Assembly (NCBI GenBank): GCA_019633425.1
Contig: WSUB01000002.1
Location: 124,001-188,000, forward strand
Source: Tulasnella sp. 424
Taxonomy: Eukaryota > Basidiomycota > Agaricomycetes > Cantharellales > Tulasnellaceae
Length of the DNA stretch: 64,000 nucleotides
Reading direction: 5' to 3'
Positions 57,110-64,000 of this stretch are shown here, one piece after another. The first letter of the stretch is position 1. Every line of letters begins with the position of its first letter. A program made the position numbers and the translations under genes. Under the pieces are notes generated by a model that worked only from the letters and a program-made list of their open reading frames with translations, searched no databases and was not told the DNA's origin.

Positions 57110-57778
57110 ATGGTCCATAATTCTTCCAAAAGCTTTGATTTCTTTACCACTCGTCTCCAAAATGCCGTCGTCAAATTCTCCAAGACCGTCGTTCCTGATG
57201 GACCCGGGTTACCATCTGTCCAGCACCTCCTGAAGAACCGAGCTGAGGTGATGAGCCAATATCAAGGCAAGCGCGCCTCAAAGTATCGTACAGGAGCATC
57301 AGGAGGAGATACAGCTTCCAAGTCTCTTCTTCGGCTATATACATTCTTCGTTGTTGGGTGGGGAAGCCAAGGCCGGCAGGAGGTGGAATACTTCTGGAAT
57401 CAGAAGGACTGGAGCCTCTCGCAGATCCCAGACCCTCAAGACCCGGACAACGTCCGACTTGGAATTCTAGTCGTCCTTGTTCGGTTGTTGGCAAAGGACT
57501 TCAACGCGCTGCTCGAGGGCGGGCTCGCAAGGGGTGCGCCACTTCCCTCTCCTTTGCGACTACCGGAGAAGACAGAAGAAAAGGAGGATGTTCAGCTTGA
57601 AACGATCCCAGAATGGGTCGAACAATTTCAACGGGTCACGAGCAGCAAGAACGAGTGGATTCATATACCCGATGCAGTAGGATACCCTGGTGTGAATGAT
57701 CCCGGTCTATCGGGAGAGTTCAAGGAAGTAGGAATCATCGTCAAGGAACCTCGATTCAGGCTGAAGATAGATGCATGA
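57110..57778 (+). CDS. Unrecognised protein, 222 aa
   Basis: Single uninterrupted frame starting MVHNSSKSFDFFTTRLQ. It looks well ordered: amphipathic helices (LQNAVVKFSKTVVP, VQHLLKNRAEVMSQYQGKR), a hydrophobic segment LLRLYTFFVVGWGSQG, RLGILVVLVRLLAKDFNALLEGG, and a final DPGLSGEFKEVGIIVKEPRF. There is no convincing signal peptide. The product may be membrane-associated, perhaps mitochondrial, but no family is recognised. The intact 222-aa frame and divergent arrangement with the CHZ1-like gene support it as a real gene. Confidence 0.7.
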   Translation: MVHNSSKSFDFFTTRLQNAVVKFSKTVVPDGPGLPSVQHLLKNRAEVMSQYQGKRASKYRTGASGGDTASKSLLRLYTFFVVGWGSQGRQEVEYFWNQKDWSLSQIPDPQDPDNVRLGILVVLVRLLAKDFNALLEGGLARGAPLPSPLRLPEKTEEKEDVQLETIPEWVEQFQRVTSSKNEWIHIPDAVGYPGVNDPGLSGEFKEVGIIVKEPRFRLKIDA

Positions 57779-59286
57779 TCTATAATGAAGTAAGTACTTG
57801 TCTCTACACTCTGGTTTACCGCTTGACTGATGGCAATCCAAACTAGGAGTATCATGGTTGAGGGTGTTATTCCGAGGTTTTGGCTGAAGATGTACTGTCA
57901 CTTCTGATCATAGAGCTACTATCATTTCTTGAGCGTATAGAGGGAGCTTTGTCTGCTATACTTAGGATCCAGATAGCCACTAAGATCTTCCCGGGGAACC
58001 ATCCTCAGCAAAGAATTTTCGCCCTGAGGCAAGCATCCTGTCAGAATCCAAGTGTGAAATATAACACGCCGCCAAGACAGCGAATCAACTAAAACTCTCA
58101 GGATTCCCTCGTTGGGTCTCGTCTACTCGACTGTCAAACTGTCCGTTGTGTGGTCCCAAGCTCGGGTGGTCGGCTCGCAAGAGTTCAAGGCAACTTGACG
58201 GGAAGGAGCAATAGGTATTCCATGCCCATCCCAACGTACCTTTGATTGGGATATCCACACACAAGCCATTTTTTGAAGCTAGTAGAACTTCAGATAGGGA
58301 TGCCGGGACACTCCCAAATGGCTGCATCTCCTTTGCCTTGTCGCGCGGCTTAATGCTTGTACTCACTCCCTTGGCATTTCTTGGCAGATTGCCAAAGAAG
58401 TATTGGTCTCTTGCAGCTGGTGTGTAGGATCTGCAGCTCTCTAGGACTAGATCTATGGAGTCGAAGGCATTAAATATCAGGGTTCCCCTCCCGGAACCCC
58501 TGGCCGAAAGACAGCGCTGGACAGCCTCGGAGAAAACCCGAGGGCCGAAGTGACACTAAGGTTCCAGTATTTGCTGCGCGCGGTGGCGGGAAATTTGCTT
58601 GCTGAGCTCAAGCGCACAGCAGGGGTATAGACTCTCAGTGGCAGTGAGTGACATAATTCCAAGACACCTTCCCATGAGGTCCAGCTTCATGAGGGCCGCA
58701 GAACGGTAATGAGAGCCACACGTTTCTGATCGAAGTGAACGGGGGCCATAGGCAAAAACGGTTCAGTCGATTGATTCAATGCAAGAAGATCTGTGAGTCC
58801 TAGAAGACGGAGTTGTCCAGCCATATGACCGGGATCCGAGCTGAATCGATGCTATTCTGAGACCGAGCATGCATGCCCGCTGAGCGATCGCGCGAGTACC
58901 CCTAGTAATGCAAATAATGAGGTAACTTTGGGTGGTCGTCAGCTGCGGTGATTATGGGGTTTGACATGAGAGGACTAAGTATAGTGGAGAGAGACCAATC
59001 AGGAGGATGCCGACGAGTCTCGGCCCGTGAGATCTAGCTCCCCTTACTGTTGCCACGACGTCTTCCGACTTCTCGTGTTAACTTTGTTCGCATCAATCCG
59101 AACGGGCGAACTCCCCGTACGTACAACTCGGAGACATCCCTGTCCGGCCAGAGCGCTAGGAGTCTCTACCCCTTATATCTACGTCAGATGTCAGCGTCAG
59201 AGGCTTAGTTGCCCCTGACCGAGGAACCAACCTACTCACTCTCAAGCTCTCACACATTCTCAAATCCTTCCAACTCTCCTTGATCC
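57779..59286. other. 1.5 kb region without a supported gene
   Basis: Only short open frames with no family resemblance, no splice-linked series of exons, no repeat copies and no tRNA- or rRNA-like structure were recognised. It could hold the 3' end of the upstream gene, the promoter of the DUF6593-like gene, or an unrecognised noncoding or fast-evolving gene. Confidence 0.5.
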
Positions 59287-60887
59287 ATGCTATTAGAAGA
59301 CACAGCACTACCCCACAACGCAGTCAGAACGATTCGACTATCGACGCCGTCGTTTCTCGAAGCAGTTTTGACTGAAGATGGAACGCCAATCTATTCATTC
59401 CTTACAAGAAAATCCACCACAAAACTTTGCCGATACAACTTGAAAAAGACCTCAGACTCCTGTCCTCCACTCGTAGAGGTCGCGACAGTGTACTGGTCGG
59501 AGTGTGAGACTCCAGCTGCAGCATCGTCGCCCCTCGGGGTGTCCTTCCTCAAACCGCTTTGGCCGAGGACCTTGAGGAGGAACTCCAAGGAGGACCGCAC
59601 AACTCTGGTAGAGGTCGATGGCCGAAATATCCAACTTGACGATCTGCTACGCTTGTCTGCAATGGGAGGGTATGTTACGTGGCTAATTTTCAACGAATTG
59701 ATCACCCTCTAACGCTACCCTACAGGAGCCGAAAATATTCAGTCGACGGAAAACAATTTCGTTGGAAACTCATTGATGGAATCTGGCAGGTGGGTGGATC
59801 TTCATCTCCATGTCCGTATTCGCGATGGCTGACAGCTTGTGAATAGTGCTTCTATTCGGGGAACATGATAGCCGTCTTTGAGCCAAGCATTACTACTGTG
59901 GGGGCCCGCATACGAGTTCTTCCAAATGACCTCTCCATGACAAGAAGAACTATGGACATGCTCTTCCTTACATGCATGCTCGTTGTAACACATCCAGACG
60001 AGTGGTCTCGACGCCTTCAATGTTCACCAAGCAAACCAGCACCTCGGCCCCGGCACACAATCCCCGCTCCAGAACAGGTTTCGGAGTCACCCAAGCAACT
60101 CAATACGTCTCCTCGTCGAGCACATAGTCAAGACGAGTCAAGATCACATGCTCAGCCATCGTCACCCCTCGCACCCTCGCACAGACGGTTCGCCTCCGCA
60201 GGTGTCAACCTCGTCTCTCAGCCCATCCTTTCACCTCTGGTCATTCCCTCCACCAAAATGTCCCTAAATCGAGCTCCAATGACCGCTCCTGTAGCTCCAT
60301 CGAGCTCAGAGCGTCTCCTCCGAAAAGCGGCGAGCAGCGGTTCGCTCTCTGCCGACTTCGGCGATCTCTCGCTTGTCCCTCCTTCTAGTCGGCCCCCGGG
60401 GCGGGCGCTCACGATCTTATCGCGGTCTCAAAATGCCACATCAGCGCCCGAATTGAACCGATCATCGTCATTGCAACGCTCTTCGTCATCTTCTAGCATC
60501 TTTAACCGCCGCGCAGGCCGTTCGCGTCCGACACTCAGTATCCTCCGAGTGCTCCCTCCATTACTCGACATTCAAGATTCCCCTCTCCAATCATCACCTG
60601 CCGATTCTGAATTGACTGCCTCTCCATCTAGGGCTGAAGCGGGTCGCATATGGGAGAGACCGAATGCGTATCCCATTCCATACGCAGCCATTCTACCCTC
60701 TGGGTCCGCTTCAGAACCTCAGCTGAGCCCGCCTCCGTACACCAGAAGAGATCCGACCTCCTCAAGACCACCGCCCGAAGTTAGCGAAAGTCCGAAAGGG
60801 GGACCGTCCAGTTGGTGGAACGCTCGGAGTAGGAGGGCCCAGAGGTCAGCACCTGATTCTCAACGACGACTGGTCGTCGTTTCTTGA
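59287..60887 (+). CDS. DUF6593-like domain protein with disordered tail
   Basis: Exons 59287-59669, 59726-59789, 59847-60887; 495 aa. The first ~210 residues form a beta-rich unit resembling the DUF6593 domain expanded in agaricomycetes: FLEAVLTEDGTPIYSFLTRKS, VEVATVYWSE, SRKYSVDGKQFRWKLIDG, QCFYSGNMIAVFEPS and MLFLTCMLVVTHPDEW. The rest is Ser/Pro/Arg-rich and probably disordered. The domain function is unknown. The call rests on the repeated pattern of short beta strands and the 'YSVDGKQFRWK' core; similarity was judged by eye. No signal peptide is seen. Confidence 0.72.
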
Positions 60888-61254
60888 AAGAAAATTATGT
60901 CTCGTTTTTCTTGTACCTCCGCGCTTTTCGTTCTTCGCAGTGCTGTAGCTCTCTTGATTTTTATTTTATCCCTCACAGAAGCTAATTGTATCCCTCCTTA
61001 ATTTTGTCTGTGCTTTCGACTCGTCGCTATCGAATGTTATTTTATCTCCCGAGGCCAGTCCTTCTCTGGGCGCGTCCTCGCGCCTCGAACTTCCGTGCTA
61101 GCAGATGGGGGTTATATACAATGTCTATTTAGTAACCGTACAACTCGTGGATCAACTCTAGTCTCCGTTGCAGAGTGATAACAACTTGGGGGGGAGGTCC
61201 GTGGATAGATCAACTCGTGTCTTCACGCGTAGTGCGTCAGAGAGGGGTCCTTGC
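60888..61254. other. Convergent 3' region
   Basis: Region between the stop codons of the DUF6593-like gene and the copper transporter gene. It has T-rich sequence at 60895-61010, as expected of transcript ends. No gene is seen. Confidence 0.5.
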
Positions 61255-62083
61255 TTAGTGACAAGCCATCCCATTACTTCCAATCGCGCCTCCCGAAGCG
61301 GGGTCGTCATTCACTTCCAACTCCGAGTTCAAGATGAAGTGTCCGATAAAGGCACCTGCCACAACCGACAGTACGAGATAGCCCTTTACCAGAGGAAACG
61401 TGAGCAGGGTGACTAGAGCGGCCTCCAAAAGGGACAGACTCACGTTATAGGTCATGAAAATCAACATGATGAAGAACGAGATGAACACGATCAGACCATA
61501 CAGGCTCGCCCGGATCAACCTTGGCGTGAGTGCCAGCCTATTGGAAGTTGGTACGCCAGCGCGGGATGCGGGAGGAGGAGAGCGGGAGCTTCAGTTCAAA
61601 GAGCGTTGATATCAAAGAACATCATTGAGGCCGTGCGAGTGGGTGTGGTATCTTGAAAGAAGGGTTCGAGGGAAGGGACTCACCGCTTCGTTCCTGCTCC
61701 TCCTACTGGTCCTCTGGAGAGCTTGGCGTCATATCCCTTTTGGACTTTCCGAAGCCATTCGAACGAGACTCCAATCAGGACTATGATGAGGCAAGTGATG
61801 ACGAATTGGGTCATGTTGTAAACGTGCCACGATCGGAAGACGACGCTATAAGATGCAACCCAGTTTCAGCTACGCCTTTTCTCCGGAGCTAGGAAGAGCT
61901 TGTAGATTGCATTACCAAGTGTCGACGGTCTCCCAGTTCCACAACCTAGGCGCAAACGGGTCGTGCAAAAGGTGAGAAACTCCCTTTCGTCATCGGTTAA
62001 TTTCCGAGAAAAACTCACATATGCATCTTGCATTTTGCTTCAGTGTTCATTGAGCTCATATCGTGATGATGAGTGTGATCCAT
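61255..62083 (-). CDS. Ctr-family copper transporter
   Basis: High-affinity copper uptake or vacuolar copper export. Four exons (descending): 62083-62019, 61945-61916, 61845-61684, 61537-61255; 179 aa. The His/Met-rich N-terminus (MDHTHHHDMSSMNTE) would bind copper, followed by KMHMLWNWETVDTC. TM1 is NMTQFVITCLIIVLIGVSFE; TM2 holds the MxxxM pore motif (MLIFM); TM3 holds GxxxG (GAFIGHFIL). Three-TM architecture, length and motif order match the family. Exon 2 is only 30 nt. Upstream there is a 9-bp inverted repeat (62208-62239), a candidate regulatory site. Whether it acts at the plasma membrane or vacuole is not clear. Confidence 0.94.
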
Positions 62084-62207
62084 GCTGAGGAGTGAAGGTT
62101 GGTTGGAGGACACTGGAGTAGCGGATCGCTGGTGGGATGGTTGCTAAGTGGTGACCTTTTGACCTCCATGGTTTCATCTCCTGTGCAACGTTCACGGTGT
62201 TAACGGC

Positions 62208-62239
62208 GTTCCCGAGTCAGCTGAGGTCGGCTCGGGAAC
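62208..62239. repeat. 9-bp inverted repeat upstream of the copper transporter gene
   Basis: GTTCCCGAG (62208-62216) and CTCGGGAAC (62231-62239) flank a 14-nt spacer that itself contains CAGCTG. It lies about 125-156 bp upstream of the ATG. A dimeric transcription-factor site is possible. Confidence 0.6.
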
Positions 62240-62641
62240 TTGATCAACTTGAACGAGACAAGGCACGCATGTAAGAGATAACTTGCACAGGCTGGCAAGA
62301 CCGTAGATACGTGGAAAGAGAAGCAAAATAGTTGTGCATAGCGCCCATAGCGCCCAAATTAATGGGGGAGTCTGCTATCTACTGGTCTGGCGAGACTCTG
62401 GAAACACGAACCACCCTCAGGTCAACTGTAGACAGAAGCCACCCAAATTAATACATATAAAGTTAGACAGGAATTGGAAGTGAGATATTCAAGTTTAATT
62501 CACATAGTGGTGAGTCGGGCTATGACGCCTCGATGAAATTAGACCACATCAGGTCCCGGGAAAGGTTTCGCGTTCGTCGAGACAATTCGACCACACAACC
62601 AGTCCATGGCGGCCTTAACTTGCAACTGTCATAAATGGGGT

Positions 62642-62661
62642 ACGTGGACGGTGGTCCACGT
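62642..62661. repeat. 8-bp inverted repeat, 4-nt loop
   Basis: ACGTGGAC and GTCCACGT separated by GGTG. It is a near-perfect palindrome in otherwise featureless intergenic DNA. Confidence 0.55.
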
Positions 62662-63755
62662 TTCGTCGAGACCTAACTTGGCGACGCGCTGCCTGTTTGC
62701 CTTGAGTGTTCAGGAAGAGGCCTCTTCTTGAAGCATTAAAGTTGGACGATCCTCAGGCAACGAAGGGAATATTTCTAATGCTCCTCAAATACGGGTTCAT
62801 TTCTAGAGTATAGAGATTACTGTCCGAATGATGGTCAGGTGGAACGATCTGCTTGCTTTGCTGGTGATAGTCGACTTGCGTCGCATAAACTGGGTGAACG
62901 ACCCCCAAAGGCTGCTCACCTAATTCATGCGGCAAAATCCAGAAACAACAGTAGACAAAGTATTCATGAAAATGGCTTCAGTCCAAGGCACACCCCACCT
63001 CGTTTTCAAATTTACTGAGGCTACCGATTCTACCTCGTGAGCCTGAAACGAGAGCCACAAGGTAGCAATGGTGCCATATGTGAAAAAGAGACTCCGTTTG
63101 GTCGAATGGTGAAGGACTCACGTCAAGGCGGGACGCCGCGTTCGGACGTGAAGGCTATTTCTTCGTTGGGTGAATTCCGTTTCACCCTTGAAAATGGGGT
63201 GCTGTATCGGTCAGCATGACTGGAAGAGTTCGTCGAATCTTGGACGAGGAACACTATAGAACTGTAACGGACGTCTGCAGACCAGGATTGCTTGTAGCAG
63301 GCTCGTTGCGGATTACAGAGCCGCCGGCCGCAGTCATGCGCCATCGCCTGCTTACGAGATCTGGTGCCAAGGTAATATGAGTCTTTTCGACCTACAAGTC
63401 TAAACGCCTAAAAATCCCGAAGAGGCATAAACCAAATATGGAAATATGCAAGAGTGATCGGCCGAGAGTCATTATTACGACTTGAAGAGCAAGACCATGG
63501 AGGTGGAGGTAACGGCGAGCGGAATGCCGCGGGGATGACGGAAATACTTGCCATGCGATTGGCTGACGAAATGACGGAGCTTCGACTTCGAACAAGAAGC
63601 CACCTGATATTTCCCATCCAGCCTCAACATTTCCTCCTCGACTGCAACAACTCTCTCCTCCCACATACGACCTCTTAAGGTGAGGCACTCGTGCATTCCT
63701 TTTCGTTTTCTTTCTGCTCTCCCCTCATCTCCGTTCCCCCCCTTTGACGATCTAG

Positions 63756-64000
63756 ATGATCTCTGCTCTTCGCGCACCTCTTCGCCGGACTGCCGTCCAG
63801 GCTTCTCGTTCCCTCCGCGCGTCTGCTCAACCCGCTGCCAGGAAGTACTCTACCGCCCCAGCTGGAGGATCCGGCTCCGGTCTTTGGATTGGTCTCGGTG
63901 TCGTTGCCGCTGCTGGTGGAGGATACTATGTGTATTCCAAGGGCTTGACGCCCGCGGAGGCTGGAAAAGAAGCCGCCACGGCAGGCAAGACCGGCGTCGC
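63756..64000 (+). CDS. Mitochondrial membrane protein, 5' part only
   Basis: The gene runs off the window; 81 codons are visible from the ATG at 63756. Residues 1-30 form a textbook mitochondrial presequence (Arg, Ser and Ala without acids: MISALRAPLRRTAVQASRSLR), followed by RKYSTAPAGGSGSG and a hydrophobic helix (LWIGLGVVAAAGGGYYVYS). This layout fits inner-membrane or intermembrane-space proteins with a bipartite signal, such as cytochrome c peroxidase, but the catalytic part is outside the window. A 5' UTR intron ends just before the ATG. Confidence 0.75.
   Translation, partial: MISALRAPLRRTAVQASRSLRASAQPAARKYSTAPAGGSGSGLWIGLGVVAAAGGGYYVYSKGLTPAEAGKEAATAGKTGV

Larger units (their letters stand above)
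62084..63755. other. 1.7 kb intergenic region with two palindromes
   Basis: No gene is supported. It contains the promoter of the copper transporter (-), two perfect inverted repeats, and, near the right end, a likely 5' UTR intron (GTGAGG at 63680 to TAG before 63756) of the plus-strand gene that runs off the window. No TE or RNA gene is seen. Confidence 0.5.

Overview
The window is nuclear DNA from a filamentous basidiomycete, most likely an agaricomycete. Evidence: dense protein-coding genes on both strands, almost every gene cut by several 48-70 bp GT-AG introns, and orthologues typical of this group, such as a muskelin gene, a DUF6593-like gene and an ERT1/AcuK-type zinc-cluster regulator. 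No rRNA, tRNA, CRISPR array or intact transposon was seen. Species cannot be fixed from sequence alone. Exon models were built by hand: splice sites were chosen so that exon lengths keep phase and the product matches its family.

Layout. 0-5 kb: VOC/glyoxalase protein (-), peroxisomal import receptor PEX5 (+), APC/C subunit CDC26 (-). 5-12 kb: a 975-aa low-complexity protein and the RAM-pathway LRR protein SOG2 (both +). 12.6-16.1 kb: convergent HIS3 (+) and PP5-type phosphatase (-). 16.1-25.2 kb: a rearranged block with two tandem, apparently intact aromatic-aminotransferase genes (-). Between them lie a truncated 3' end of mevalonate diphosphate decarboxylase (MVD1) and an inverted 1.2 kb copy of the SOG2 3' end. 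Full-length MVD1 (-) follows. 25.4-33.1 kb: RNase P subunit RPR2 (+), sphingosine-1-phosphate lyase DPL1 (-), prefoldin subunit 4 (+), muskelin (-). 33.8-42.4 kb: secreted subtilase, a small basic protein and an SDR (+), a small acidic protein (-), a tail-hydrophobic low-complexity protein (+). 43.1-50.6 kb: ERT1/AcuK-like regulator (+) converging on a 1420-aa PH/coiled-coil protein (-). 50.9-57.8 kb: PRA1 (+), CCHC zinc-knuckle protein (+), aldo-keto reductase (-), arginine methyltransferase HMT1 (+), CHZ1-like acidic chaperone (-), an unrecognised 222-aa protein (+). 59.3-64 kb: DUF6593-like protein (+), Ctr copper transporter (-), and the start of a mitochondrial membrane protein (+) cut by the window edge.

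The genes are mostly independent housekeeping functions (histidine, isoprenoid, sphingolipid and aromatic amino-acid metabolism, protein import, folding and ubiquitination, signalling). Several neighbours are divergent pairs with short shared promoters: CDC26/975-aa gene, MVD1/RPR2 and DPL1/prefoldin 4.

The most notable points are: (1) an apparent AT-AC intron in HIS3, the only splice choice that restores the metal-binding Glu of HHxxE; (2) a duplication / inverted insertion / duplication structure at 11.1-24.0 kb that doubles the aminotransferase; (3) a 93-N gap at 16879-16971 that looks like an assembly artefact, because collapsing the repeated contig ends gives exactly the exon length of the paralogue; (4) consecutive 11-, 10- and 23-nt exons in muskelin.
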